A stretch of DNA of 64,000 bases, taken from positions 12,296 to 76,295 of the forward strand of contig NZ_CAKVJA010000007.1 in NCBI RefSeq assembly GCF_934754925.1, given 5' to 3'. Numbering within the stretch: position 1 is the first letter of the stretch; every line of letters starts with the position of its first letter. Position numbers and translations under genes: made by a program. The stretch is from an uncultured Clostridium sp. Lineage in GTDB: Bacteria; Bacillota; Clostridia; Clostridiales; Clostridiaceae. Under the pieces are notes generated by a model. That model saw only the letters and a list, made by a program, of their open reading frames with translations, did not search any database and was not told where the DNA came from. Shown here in pieces: positions 36,260 through 45,222 of the stretch.

Positions 36260-36479
36260 ACGAATAATATGGATAAAAATTAAAATATTTACAATATATT
36301 GAAAATGTGATAACATAAATAATAACAATTTAATAAAATAACTCAATGTTTAGTAACAAAAAAATAAATAAATAATAATATGTTTAAAGAAAAGAAAAAA
36401 ATATTATCTTTTCTTTTATTATGAAAAGTAGAATAGTAGGAAAAAGTTTGAGTTGTTTTAACTTTAGGGGGATGGAAAC

Positions 36480-37520
36480 ATGGTAGGAAAGAAAAAATTA
36501 GCACTAATTTTAAGTGGAGTTTTAATTATTGCAGGATTAGTTTCTTGTAGTAAGACAAATTCTTCAAATGAAGGTGGAAAAACAAAGGATGTAAGTAAAA
36601 ATTCAAATGAATCTCAAGAGATGTATACAATTGGAATAAATCAATTAGTCCAACATGATGCTCTAGATGCTTCGAGGGAAGGGTTTATAGAAGGTTTAGA
36701 GGAAAAGGGATTTGAAGAAGGAAAGAACTTAAAGATTGATTATCAAAATGCTCAAGGTGATATATCAATTGCTAAAACTATTTCAGATCAATTTGTTACA
36801 TCTAATGTAGATATGATATTTGCTATAGCTACATCGAGTCTTCAAGCATCTTATAATGCTACAAAAGATATTCCAATAGTTTTTACTGCAGTGACAGATC
36901 CTATTGAAGCCGGAGTAGCAAAAAGTTGGGAAAGTTCAGATACAAATGTTACAGGAACATCTGATATGGTTTCTATGGAGGAGCAATTAAATCTATTAAT
37001 AACATTAGTTCCAGATATAAAAACGTTAGGTGTAATATACAATTCATCAGAAGCTAATTCATTAGCTCAAGTTCAAGAACTTAAGAAAGAAGCAGATAAA
37101 AAGGGAATAGATATTAAAGAAATATCAGTTACAACTGTCAATGAAATAAATCAAAACTTAAATTCAGCAATAGGATCAATAGATGCCTTATATGCACCTA
37201 CAGATAATACAGTAGCCTCAGCTTATGATTTGGTTGGAAATATTTGTGTCAATAAAAAAGTTCCTATACTATGTGGAGAGGAAGCAGGGGTATCAAAGGG
37301 TGGTCTTTGCTCTATTGGTATAGATTATTTTAAATTAGGAAAAGAAGCTGGATATAAAGCGGCAGAGATTCTAAATGGAACAGAACCTAGTGATATTAAA
37401 ATAACTACTTTAAGCGATATGTCTATTACTATTAATACAGATGTAGCAGAAAAGTTAAATATAACAATTCCAGAAGATATTGATGCAAAAGCTAATAAAG
37501 TAACTGGAGGGGTTCAATAG
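36480..37520 (+). CDS. ABC transporter substrate-binding lipoprotein (TrpX-like family)
   Basis: 346 residues. A lipoprotein signal peptide runs KKKLALILSGVLIIAGLVSC, with the lipobox Cys at residue 23, followed by a Ser/Asn/Lys linker. The mature part fits the ABC_sub_bind family (PF04392): IGINQLVQHDALDASREGFI, VTDPIEAGVAKSW, VTGTSDMVSMEEQL, GVIYNSSEANS and CGEEAGVSKGGLCSIGIDY. Relatives include TrpX of streptococci (tryptophan uptake); the ligand here is not determinable. It is first in a three-gene importer operon, and its stop shares a base with the permease start. Confidence 0.85.
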   Translation: MVGKKKLALILSGVLIIAGLVSCSKTNSSNEGGKTKDVSKNSNESQEMYTIGINQLVQHDALDASREGFIEGLEEKGFEEGKNLKIDYQNAQGDISIAKTISDQFVTSNVDMIFAIATSSLQASYNATKDIPIVFTAVTDPIEAGVAKSWESSDTNVTGTSDMVSMEEQLNLLITLVPDIKTLGVIYNSSEANSLAQVQELKKEADKKGIDIKEISVTTVNEINQNLNSAIGSIDALYAPTDNTVASAYDLVGNICVNKKVPILCGEEAGVSKGGLCSIGIDYFKLGKEAGYKAAEILNGTEPSDIKITTLSDMSITINTDVAEKLNITIPEDIDAKANKVTGGVQ

Positions 37521-38440
37521 TGGAGGTAATACTTAACGCATTAGAGCAGGGACTATTATTTTCCTTGGTAGCAATGGGAGTTTATATAACATATAAGATA
37601 TTAGACTTTCCTGATCTGTCTGTTGATGGAACATTTCCGTTAGGAGCGTCAATTTCAGCAGCTATGTTAATTCGCGGAATAAATCCATGGATTACTATAT
37701 TAGTTGCTACGTTAGGAGGAGCTTGTGCTGGTGCTGTAACTGGTTTTTTAAATGTAAAACTAAAAATAAGTAATTTAATGTCAGGTATATTAGTTATGAT
37801 GGGATTATATTCAGTAAATTTGAGAATAATGGGAAAATCCAATATACCGTTATTTAATACTAATTATATTTTTAGGAATCCTGCTATTAATTCAATATTT
37901 ATTATTTTAGCGATAGTAATTTTATTAAAAGTAATATTAGATTTATTTTTAAAGACAAAAACAGGATTTTTATTAATTGCAGTTGGTGATAATGAACAAG
38001 TTGTGTCATCGTTAGGAGTAAATAAGAATATAATTAAGGTTTTAGGATTATCTATAAGCAATGCATTAGTAGCATTGTCAGGAGCTTTAACAGCACAAAA
38101 TCAAGGGTTTTCTGATGTTACCATGGGAACTGGAATTGTTGTTATGGGATTAGCAGCAGTAATAATAGGGACATCCATATTTGGAAAATTATCTATTATA
38201 AAGGTTACAACATTATCTATATTTGGTGCAATAATATATAAGTTAGTTGTGGCAATAGCATTATGGATGAAATTAAATCCAAATGATTTAAAGATATTAA
38301 CAGCCATATTAGTTGCTATAGCATTAGCATCAAATAGTGGTGTATTTAAAATAAAGAATAAAAGAAAAAGATTAAATGGTAATAATGGTGAAGGTGGTGA
38401 AGAAAATGCTAAAGATTCAAGGGCTATGCAAAGTATTTAA
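37520..38440 (+). CDS. ABC transporter permease
   Basis: 306-residue permease with about eight to nine membrane helices, of the branched-chain/TrpY-like class (GVYITYKILDFPDLSVDGTFPLGASISAAM near the N-terminus and GLAAVIIGTSIFGKLSI). The GTG start overlaps the binding-protein stop by one base and has GGAGGGG eight bases before it. The C-terminus is a long basic, then Gly/Asn/Glu-rich tail (KNKRKRLNGNNGEGGEEN) whose last 35 bases overlap the ATPase gene. Confidence 0.85.
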   Translation: MEVILNALEQGLLFSLVAMGVYITYKILDFPDLSVDGTFPLGASISAAMLIRGINPWITILVATLGGACAGAVTGFLNVKLKISNLMSGILVMMGLYSVNLRIMGKSNIPLFNTNYIFRNPAINSIFIILAIVILLKVILDLFLKTKTGFLLIAVGDNEQVVSSLGVNKNIIKVLGLSISNALVALSGALTAQNQGFSDVTMGTGIVVMGLAAVIIGTSIFGKLSIIKVTTLSIFGAIIYKLVVAIALWMKLNPNDLKILTAILVAIALASNSGVFKIKNKRKRLNGNNGEGGEENAKDSRAMQSI

Positions 38441-39209
38441 TCCTAACACCATAAATGAAAATAAAGTTTTTAATAATTTTAGTATAGAAGTAAAGAAAGG
38501 TGAATTTATAACTATAATAGGTTCAAATGGTGCAGGTAAATCAACTTTATTAAATCTAATTAGTGGTAATATACCTATAGATTCTGGAATGGTATTATTA
38601 GATGGAATGGATGTATCATTCAAGGAGGAGTATGCTAGGGCAAGGGAAATTGGGCGAGTTTATCAAAATCCATCGGTAGGTGTATCTCCTAATATGACTA
38701 TTTTAGAAAATTTAGCTTTGGCAGACAATAAGGGAAAAGTTTATGGACTTTCTTTTGGAATTAATAAAAAAAGAATATCATATTATAAGGAATTGCTTGT
38801 GAAGCTTGATTTGGGACTGGAAAATAAACTTTATAATAAAGTAACATTATTATCTGGAGGACAACGTCAAGCATTAACTCTTATGATGGCAGTTATGTCA
38901 CAGCCAAAGCTTTTATTGTTAGATGAGCACACAGCAGCATTAGATCCTAAAACATCAGCTAAGATAATGGAGATTACACAAGAAGTTATAAAAGAAAATA
39001 ATATCACTACATTAATGGTAACTCATAATATGAAGCATGCATTAGAGTGTGGTAATAGATTACTTATGATGCATGAAGGAAAAGTACTTTTTGATATTAA
39101 AGGAAAAGAGAAGCGAGAATTAACAACAGAAAAATTAATGGAAATGTTCAGCAACTCTAATATTATTGATGAAGTAAGTGATAAAAGTTTACTAACTTCA
39201 TTGGCATAG
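38406..39209 (+). CDS. ABC transporter ATP-binding protein
   Basis: 267-residue ATPase. Walker A GSNGAGKST, Q-loop YQNPSVGVSPN, signature LLSGGQRQALTL, Walker B LLLLDEHTAALDP and the H-loop VTHNMKHA are all present. The start is ATG at 38406 (GGTGGTGAAG upstream), before the conserved LKIQGLCKVF. An earlier ATG pair 30 bases upstream lies within permease coding sequence and lacks an SD. The gene overlaps the permease by 35 bases and completes the importer. Confidence 0.93.
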   Translation: MLKIQGLCKVFNPNTINENKVFNNFSIEVKKGEFITIIGSNGAGKSTLLNLISGNIPIDSGMVLLDGMDVSFKEEYARAREIGRVYQNPSVGVSPNMTILENLALADNKGKVYGLSFGINKKRISYYKELLVKLDLGLENKLYNKVTLLSGGQRQALTLMMAVMSQPKLLLLDEHTAALDPKTSAKIMEITQEVIKENNITTLMVTHNMKHALECGNRLLMMHEGKVLFDIKGKEKRELTTEKLMEMFSNSNIIDEVSDKSLLTSLA

Positions 39210-39220
39210 TATAACTGATA

Positions 39221-39290
39221 AAAAGGGATTGAAATTTAAGTTTTCCTATAAAATAGGAAGAATTTAAGATTTCAATCTTTTTTTTGAATA
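39221..39290 (+). terminator. Terminator of the ABC importer operon
   Basis: A long stem from the GGGATTGAAATTTAAG arm, closing with CTTAAATTCAATC-type complement near 39270, includes an inner CCTAT/ATAGG hairpin and ends in eight T. Confidence 0.8.
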
Positions 39291-39546
39291 TAAAAATAGA
39301 TTATAACAAAATATAATAAGAAAAGAAATGAAGTTTGTTATTAATATAACAAAAGAGGGTAAAGGTTAATAAAAAGACAAATTAGTCGAATAAAAATATA
39401 AATATAAAAAATAAATACTGGAAATTTAAAAAATGTCAAAAAAATATAAAAGCAATTGAAAATGTTAACATGATTGAAAAGACAAGGGTTTAGAAGTTGT
39501 TGGAAATATAAGTTTAAAATAAAATAAAAAAAAGCTCAAAAAAAGT
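39291..39546. other. AT-rich intergenic DNA upstream of adhE
   Basis: About 250 bp with no ORF. The only distinct motif is the palindrome ATGTTAACAT (39462-39471), which resembles two Rex half-sites fused without a spacer. Confidence 0.4.
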
Positions 39547-39575
39547 TTGACAAAAAATAAACAAACGAGTACAAT
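39547..39575 (+). promoter_or_regulatory. Promoter of adhE
   Basis: TTGACA (39547-39552), 17-bp spacer, TACAAT (39570-39575). This leaves an untranslated leader of about 110 bases. Confidence 0.8.
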
Positions 39576-39587
39576 AATGGTGTGGAC

Positions 39588-39605
39588 AAGTTAAAGAATT
39601 AACAA
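39588..39605 (+). promoter_or_regulatory. Rex operator at adhE
   Basis: AAGTTAAAGAATTAACAA matches the Rex consensus TTGTTAAnnnnTTAACAA at 12 of 14 specified positions and lies just after the expected transcription start. Rex represses fermentation genes at low NADH/NAD+ and is known to control adhE in clostridia. Confidence 0.7.
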
Positions 39606-39692
39606 TCAAAACAAAAACTTAACAAAGTCCCTGAAAATTAAGATATCAATGAAAATTATTATAAATATTGATTATTTAGGAGGATGTAATAA

Positions 39693-42344
39693 ATGAAAGT
39701 TACAAACGCTCAAGAATTAACAGCAAGAATTAAACAATTAAGAGAAGCTCAAAAGAAATTCGCTACTTACACTCAAGAACAAGTAGATGAAATCTTCAGA
39801 CAAGCAGCTTTAGCAGCTAACCACAACAGAATTAAGTTAGCTAAGATGGCTGTAGAAGAAACTGGAATGGGAATAGTAGAAGATAAAGTTGTAAAGAACA
39901 ACTTTGCTGCTGAATATATATACAACCAATATAAGAACATGAAAACTTGTGGAGTTTTAGAAGAAGATAAAACAAGTGGAATCACAAAGGTAGCAGAACC
40001 AATCGGTGTTATATCAGCTATCGTTCCAACAACAAACCCAACATCAACAGCAATATTCAAGTGTTTAATAGCTTTAAAGACTAGAAATGCTATCATAATC
40101 TCTCCACATCCAAGAGCTAAGAACTCTACAATAGAAGCTGCTAAAATAGTTTTAGAAGCTGCAGTTAAAGCAGGGGCTCCAGAAGGAATAATCGGATGGA
40201 TAGATCAACCATCAGTTGAATTATCACAAAACGTTATGAGAGAATCAGATATAATATTAGCTACAGGTGGTCCAGCAATGGTTAAAGCTGCTTACTCATC
40301 AGGAAGACCAGCTTTAGGGGTTGGAGCAGGTAACACTCCAGCAATCATTGATGAATCAGCTCACATTAAAATGGCTGTAAACTCAATATTACTTTCTAAG
40401 ACATTTGATAACGGGGTTATATGTGCATCAGAACAATCAATCATTGTTTTAGAAGAAGTTTATGATGAAGTTAAGAGAGAATTAGCTGAAAGAGGAGCAT
40501 ACATCCTTAAAGGCGAAGAAATAGATAAAGTAAGAAATATAATCTTAAATGAAAAAGGTGGATTAAACGCTGACATGGTTGGTCAATCTGCTTATAAGAT
40601 TGCTAAGATGGCAGGAGTTAATGTTCCAGAAACAGCTAAAGTTTTAGTTGGGGAAGTTACTTCAGTTGAATTAGAAGAGCCATTCTCACATGAAAAATTA
40701 TCTCCAGTATTAGCTATGTACAAAGCTAAGTCATTTGAAGAAGCTTTAGATAAAGCTGATAGATTAATTGAATTAGGTGGTATGGGTCATACATCAGTTC
40801 TATATACTGATCAATTAAAGAACAGAGATAGAGTATTAACATTCGGAGAAAGAATGAAAACTGCTAGAACATTAATTAACATGCCAGCAGCACAAGGGGC
40901 TATCGGAGACTTATTCAACTTTAAGTTAGCACCATCATTAACATTAGGATGTGGATCATGGGGAGGAAACTCAGTTTCAGAAAACGTTGGTCCTAAGCAC
41001 TTAATTAACGTTAAGAGCATTGCTGAAAGGAGAGAAAATATGCTTTGGTTTAGAGTTCCAGAAAAAACTTACTTCAAATACGGATGTTTACCAGTAGCTT
41101 TAGCTGAATTAGGTGAAATGGGTAAAAAGAAAGCATTCATTGTAACAGATAAGGTATTATTCGAAATGGGATATACAAACAAAGTTACAGAAGTTTTAGA
41201 AGCTCACGGAATTCAATATAAAATATTCTCAGATGTTGAACCAGACCCAACATTAAGATGTGCTAGAGCTGGTGCTGCAGAAATGAATAACTTCCAACCA
41301 GATGTTGTAATTTCACTTGGTGGTGGATCAGCTATGGATGCTGCTAAAATCATGTGGGTTATGTATGAACATCCAGAAGTTAACTTCCATGATTTAGCAA
41401 TGACATTCATGGATATAAGAAAGAGAATATACAAATTCCCAACAATGGGTCAAAAGGCTATGATGGTTGCTATAGCAACTTCAGCTGGTACTGGATCAGA
41501 AGTTACTCCATTCGCAGTTATAACTGATGAACAAACAGGAGTTAAATATCCATTAGCTGATTACGAACTAACTCCAGATATGGCTATCGTTGATGCTGAA
41601 TTAATGATGACTTCTCCTAAGGGATTAACAGCTTGTGCTGGTATTGACGTATTAGTTCACGCAGTTGAAGCTTACGTTTCAGTAATGGCATCAGAATACA
41701 CTAACGGATTAGCTTTAGAAGCAATTAGATTAGTATTCAAGTATTTACCAGATGCTTATAACGAAGGTACAACTAACATTAAAGCAAGAGAAAAAATGGC
41801 TCATGCATCTTGTATGGCAGGTATGGCATTCAGTAATGCATTCTTAGGAATTAACCACTCAATGGCTCATAAGCTAGGTGCATTCCACCACTTACCACAC
41901 GGTATGGCTAACTCTTTAGTTATGAAAGAAGTTATTAAGTTCAATGCTACTGATGCTCCAACTAAGCAAGCAGCATTTGCTCAATACAAATATCCAAATG
42001 CAGCATGGAGATATGCTAGAATTGCAGATCATTTAGGATTAGGTGGAAACACTGAAGCTGAAAAAGTTGAATTATTATTAAAGGCTATAGATGAGTTACA
42101 AAACAAAGTAAATATGCCTAAGACAATTAAAGATGCTGGTGTAAGCGAAGTTAAATTCTTCGAAACATTAGATGAAATGGTTGAGCAAGCTTTTGATGAC
42201 CAATGTACAGGAGCTAACCCAAGATATCCATTAATGAAAGAATTAAAAGAAATGTATATCACTAGCTACTATGGTGAAAAAGAAGAAGCTGTTAAAGAAG
42301 CAGCAGTAGAAGCTACAGCTAAAAAAGAAAAGAAAAATAAATAA
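39693..42344 (+). CDS. adhE: Bifunctional acetaldehyde-CoA / alcohol dehydrogenase
   Basis: 883-residue AdhE that reduces acetyl-CoA to ethanol using two NADH and forms spirosomes. The N-terminal aldehyde dehydrogenase half has GAGNTPAIIDESA and the catalytic Cys near residue 244 (GVICASEQS). The C-terminal iron-dependent alcohol dehydrogenase half has GGGSAMDAAKIMW, TSAGTGSEVTPFAV and the Fe-binding His motifs HAVEAY and NHSMAHKLGAFHHLPHG near 720. A Lys/Glu/Ala tail follows. The codons end in C (TTC, AAC, ATC) far more than those of its neighbours, the mark of a very highly expressed gene. AGGAGG precedes the ATG. Confidence 0.97.
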   Translation: MKVTNAQELTARIKQLREAQKKFATYTQEQVDEIFRQAALAANHNRIKLAKMAVEETGMGIVEDKVVKNNFAAEYIYNQYKNMKTCGVLEEDKTSGITKVAEPIGVISAIVPTTNPTSTAIFKCLIALKTRNAIIISPHPRAKNSTIEAAKIVLEAAVKAGAPEGIIGWIDQPSVELSQNVMRESDIILATGGPAMVKAAYSSGRPALGVGAGNTPAIIDESAHIKMAVNSILLSKTFDNGVICASEQSIIVLEEVYDEVKRELAERGAYILKGEEIDKVRNIILNEKGGLNADMVGQSAYKIAKMAGVNVPETAKVLVGEVTSVELEEPFSHEKLSPVLAMYKAKSFEEALDKADRLIELGGMGHTSVLYTDQLKNRDRVLTFGERMKTARTLINMPAAQGAIGDLFNFKLAPSLTLGCGSWGGNSVSENVGPKHLINVKSIAERRENMLWFRVPEKTYFKYGCLPVALAELGEMGKKKAFIVTDKVLFEMGYTNKVTEVLEAHGIQYKIFSDVEPDPTLRCARAGAAEMNNFQPDVVISLGGGSAMDAAKIMWVMYEHPEVNFHDLAMTFMDIRKRIYKFPTMGQKAMMVAIATSAGTGSEVTPFAVITDEQTGVKYPLADYELTPDMAIVDAELMMTSPKGLTACAGIDVLVHAVEAYVSVMASEYTNGLALEAIRLVFKYLPDAYNEGTTNIKAREKMAHASCMAGMAFSNAFLGINHSMAHKLGAFHHLPHGMANSLVMKEVIKFNATDAPTKQAAFAQYKYPNAAWRYARIADHLGLGGNTEAEKVELLLKAIDELQNKVNMPKTIKDAGVSEVKFFETLDEMVEQAFDDQCTGANPRYPLMKELKEMYITSYYGEKEEAVKEAAVEATAKKEKKNK

Positions 42345-42361
42345 TCAATAATATATATTTG

Positions 42362-42391
42362 AAAAGTCCTAGTGAAAGCTAGGGCTTTTTT
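42362..42391 (+). terminator. Terminator of adhE
   Basis: Ten-pair stem (42364-42373 with 42378-42387) closed by a GAAA tetraloop, with a T-run. Confidence 0.9.
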
Positions 42392-42526
42392 ATTGAGATA
42401 TATGCTCTTTTTATCCTAATAATTATATTTTTTCTATATTATAGGCTTAAGTTATTGAATATAACTATATATTAATAAAAATATATCTATAATATTTATA
42501 AAAGAAAAAGATATATTTTTATATAG

Positions 42527-42546
42527 TTGTGATATAATATTCACAA
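42527..42546 (+). promoter_or_regulatory. -10 of the Crp/Fnr gene flanked by TTGTGA/TCACAA
   Basis: TTGTGA (42527-42532) and TCACAA (42541-42546) flank the TATAAT -10 (42533-42538) of the regulator gene that follows. The half-sites match those in front of asrA, so this looks like an autorepression site, but the 8-bp gap differs from the 6 bp there. No good -35 is visible. Confidence 0.5.
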
Positions 42547-42569
42547 TAATAATACTAGGAGATAAGATT

Positions 42570-43256
42570 TTGGAAAAGAGCAGTTTAAATTTAGATGAAA
42601 GTTCACTATTTTCTCAAGTAGCTAAGAGTACAATTTGTAAATTAAATGAGATTTGTTTTATAAAGGAATTAAAAAAAGGAGACCATTTATTTAGAGATAA
42701 GGAAGTTATAAAGAGTATATATGTAGTTAAAAGTGGAAAGGTTGCTCTATATAAGCAAAGCGAATCAGCTCAAAAGAAAGTAATATTTATTTTAGGAAAA
42801 GATACTGTAATAAATGAGGTAATAATTGATAATCTACCAGCATCAATTAATTGTGAAGCTTTTGAAAGTGCAGAAATTTTGTGCTTTGATAGAGTTAAAT
42901 TCTTAGAAGTTATGAAGGAGGATTTCGAACTATCAAAGATAATAATTAATTCATTAGCAATAAAGGTTAGAAGATTATATAGACAAGGTAAGAATTCTAT
43001 TCCTATAAAGGTAGAAAAAAGGGTTGCGGCTAAATTATGGAAACTATCAAGAGACTATGGAATAGAAATAGAAGAAGGTACATTGATTGATTTAAATATA
43101 ACGATTACATATTTAGCAGATATGTTTGGAGCACCTAGAGAAACAATATCAAGAGCTTTAAAAATCTTAAGTAATAAAGGTTTAATTATTAATAAAAATA
43201 AAAAAATCATAGTTCCAAATAGAGATAAGTTAGTGAAATTCTTTAAAGAAAATTAG
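42570..43256 (+). CDS. Crp/Fnr family regulator next to asrABC
   Basis: 228 residues. The N-terminal cyclic-nucleotide-binding fold (KGDHLFRDKEVIKSIYVVKSGKVALYKQ) is followed by a dimerisation helix and the C-terminal wHTH (YLADMFGAPRETISRALKILSNKGLI). Cysteines are few and do not form an FNR cluster. TTG start with AGGAG eight bases upstream. It lies directly before asrABC with a TGTGA-n6-TCACA site between them, so it is very likely their dedicated regulator (inference). The signal it senses is unknown. Confidence 0.87.
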   Translation: MEKSSLNLDESSLFSQVAKSTICKLNEICFIKELKKGDHLFRDKEVIKSIYVVKSGKVALYKQSESAQKKVIFILGKDTVINEVIIDNLPASINCEAFESAEILCFDRVKFLEVMKEDFELSKIIINSLAIKVRRLYRQGKNSIPIKVEKRVAAKLWKLSRDYGIEIEEGTLIDLNITITYLADMFGAPRETISRALKILSNKGLIINKNKKIIVPNRDKLVKFFKEN

Positions 43257-43294
43257 ATAGATTATTAATAATTACTTATTAAAGAAAATTAATA

Positions 43295-43322
43295 AGATGT
43301 GATAAACGTCACATCTTTTTTT
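43295..43322 (+). promoter_or_regulatory. Crp/Fnr-type operator doubling as a terminator stem
   Basis: AGATGTGATAAACGTCACATCT (43295-43316) is a perfect inverted repeat containing TGTGA-n6-TCACA, the classical Crp half-site arrangement. It is followed by a run of T, so in RNA it is also a terminator for the regulator gene. Its centre lies about 41.5 bp before the start point predicted from the TATAAT at 43335-43340, the class II activator position. Confidence 0.7.
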
Positions 43323-43334
43323 TTATAAAAAAAA

Positions 43335-43340
43335 TATAAT
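43335..43340 (+). promoter_or_regulatory. -10 element of asrABC
   Basis: TATAAT 66 bp before asrA. The bases 17 bp upstream do not make a -35 and instead fall in the Crp/Fnr palindrome, as expected of an activator-dependent promoter. Confidence 0.55.
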
Positions 43341-43354
43341 AGCCTTATGAAATC

Positions 43355-43372
43355 TTGTTAATCAATTAACAA
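43355..43372 (+). promoter_or_regulatory. Rex operator at asrABC
   Basis: TTGTTAATCAATTAACAA is an exact match to the Rex consensus TTGTTAAnnnnTTAACAA, and the symmetry extends one base each side. It lies between the predicted transcription start and the SD of asrA, an ideal repression position. Confidence 0.85.
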
Positions 43373-43405
43373 GAACGCGAAAAAATAAGCTAAGAGGTGT
43401 TTTAC

Positions 43406-44422
43406 ATGGGATATAAACTTAACTTAGAAAATATGAATTTAGCTTTAAATGAGTTAAAGAAAACATATAAAATCTATGCTCCAAAGGTTTTTGAAGGTGC
43501 AGGAACTTTTTCAGATACTGATAGAGTAAGATATGGGGAAATTTCAACTATAGAAGAAATTGAATTTGATCAAAAATCAAGTTATTCATATAAAGAAACA
43601 ATTTTACCTACAAGACAAACTTTATTTTTCTTTACAGATGATGAATGTAAAGAAGCTGAAGTAGATGAAAGACCGTCTTTAATATTCTTAAGAAGCTGTG
43701 AAATACATTCATTAAAGAGAATAGATGATATCTATTTAAGAAATGGATTTGAAGATGTTTATTACAAGAAAATGAGAGAAAATGCAAAGTTCGTTTTAAT
43801 TGGTTGTGAAAAGAGCTTTGAAAATTGTTTCTGTGTAAGCATGGGATCAAATAAAACTGATGAGTACAATGCATACATTAAAGTTGATGGAAAAGATGTG
43901 TACTTAGATATTAAAGATGAAGAAATCGAAAATATAATAGCTTCTATAGAAAAAGAAGAAAAGGAAGTTACACCTGACTTTGTTACAGAAAATCCTGTTA
44001 AGGTTAATATTCCAGAAAACTTAGGTTTAGAAGTTATGAAATCTACAATGTGGAATGAATATAATGAAAGATGTATAACTTGTGGTAGATGTAACTTTGT
44101 CTGTCCAACATGTACATGTTTCACTATGCAAGATATATCATATAAAGATAATAAAAACGCAGGTGAAAGAAGAAGAGTTTGGGCTTCATGTCATGTAGAT
44201 GGATATACAGATATGGCAGGTGGACATAGCTTTAGAAAAGAAAAAGGACAAAAGATGAGATTTAAGACTCTTCATAAAGTCTATGATTACAAGAAAAAAT
44301 GGGGATATCACATGTGTGTTGGATGCGGTAGATGTGATGATATCTGTCCAGAATATATCAGTTTCTCTACTATAATAAACAAGTTAGAAGATGCTATGAA
44401 CGAGGTGAAGAATAATGACTAA
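43406..44422 (+). CDS. asrA: Anaerobic sulfite reductase subunit A
   Basis: 338-residue Fe-S electron-transfer subunit. Two ferredoxin-type clusters are in the C-terminal third: CITCGRCNFVCPTC and CVGCGRCDDICPEY. Upstream is the AsrA domain with ILRSCEIHSLKR and LIGCEKSFENCFC. It passes electrons from AsrB to the sirohaem subunit AsrC. The ATG at 43406 is six bases after AGAGGTG; a GTG three codons earlier lies within that SD. First gene of asrABC. Confidence 0.95.
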   Translation: MGYKLNLENMNLALNELKKTYKIYAPKVFEGAGTFSDTDRVRYGEISTIEEIEFDQKSSYSYKETILPTRQTLFFFTDDECKEAEVDERPSLIFLRSCEIHSLKRIDDIYLRNGFEDVYYKKMRENAKFVLIGCEKSFENCFCVSMGSNKTDEYNAYIKVDGKDVYLDIKDEEIENIIASIEKEEKEVTPDFVTENPVKVNIPENLGLEVMKSTMWNEYNERCITCGRCNFVCPTCTCFTMQDISYKDNKNAGERRRVWASCHVDGYTDMAGGHSFRKEKGQKMRFKTLHKVYDYKKKWGYHMCVGCGRCDDICPEYISFSTIINKLEDAMNEVKNND

Positions 44423-45209
44423 GAATGAATACATACCATTTAGATCAGAAATTTTAGAGGTAATTGAGCATACTCCAATAGAATACACTTTTAGAATGGC
44501 TTATAAAGGAGATGTTAAACCAGGTCAATTCTTTGAAGTATCTCTTCCAAAGTATGGTGAAGCACCAATATCAGTAAGTGGAATTGGTGAAGGATATGTA
44601 GACTTAACAATAAGAAGAGTTGGTAAAGTTACTAATGAAATATTTAAGAACTACGTAGGAGATAAATTATTCTTAAGAGGGCCTTATGGAAATGGCTTTG
44701 ATATAGAAAACTATAAGAACAAAGAAGTTATAGTAGTTGCTGGGGGAACAGGGCTTTCACCAGTAAGAGGAATAGTAGAATATTTCTCAAGAAATAGCCA
44801 AGATTGCAAGGGTATGACTTTAATATCAGGATTTAAATCACCAGAAGATGTTTTATTTAAAGAAGACATGAAAGAATGGGAAAAGACAATGAATCTTATT
44901 TTAACAGTTGATACTGCTAAAGAAGGTTATGAAGGTAAAGTAGGTTTAGTTACTAAATATATTCCTGAACTTGAAATTAAAGATATGGAAAATGTACAAG
45001 TAGTAGTTGTTGGACCTCCAATGATGATGAAGTTTACAGTTTTAGAATTCTTAAAACTTGGAATCAAAGAAGAAAACATTTGGATTTCTCAAGAAAGAAA
45101 AATGTGCTGTGGAATAGGTAAATGTGGACACTGCAAAATAGATGATACTTACATTTGTTTAGATGGTCCAGTATTTAATTATACAGTAGGAAAATCTTTA
45201 ATTGATTAG
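44415..45209 (+). CDS. asrB: Anaerobic sulfite reductase subunit B
   Basis: 264-residue ferredoxin-NADP-reductase-like subunit that takes electrons from NADH. The FAD-binding barrel occupies the first about 100 residues (GQFFEVSLPKYGEAPISVSG, LRGPYGNGFD). The NAD domain has VVAGGTGLSPVRGI, and the C-terminal cluster is CCGIGKCGHCKIDDTYIC. It overlaps asrA by eight bases, with GAGGTG inside asrA as its ribosome site. Confidence 0.95.
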   Translation: MTKNEYIPFRSEILEVIEHTPIEYTFRMAYKGDVKPGQFFEVSLPKYGEAPISVSGIGEGYVDLTIRRVGKVTNEIFKNYVGDKLFLRGPYGNGFDIENYKNKEVIVVAGGTGLSPVRGIVEYFSRNSQDCKGMTLISGFKSPEDVLFKEDMKEWEKTMNLILTVDTAKEGYEGKVGLVTKYIPELEIKDMENVQVVVVGPPMMMKFTVLEFLKLGIKEENIWISQERKMCCGIGKCGHCKIDDTYICLDGPVFNYTVGKSLID

Positions 45210-45222
45210 GAGGAAGTAATTA

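Noticed and set aside
36260..36479. T-box or other riboswitch before the TrpX-like ABC importer
   Set aside because: No GGTGGTACCGCG-type T-box sequence and only a weak A/T foldback, so no riboswitch is called even though streptococcal trpXYZ genes have one.
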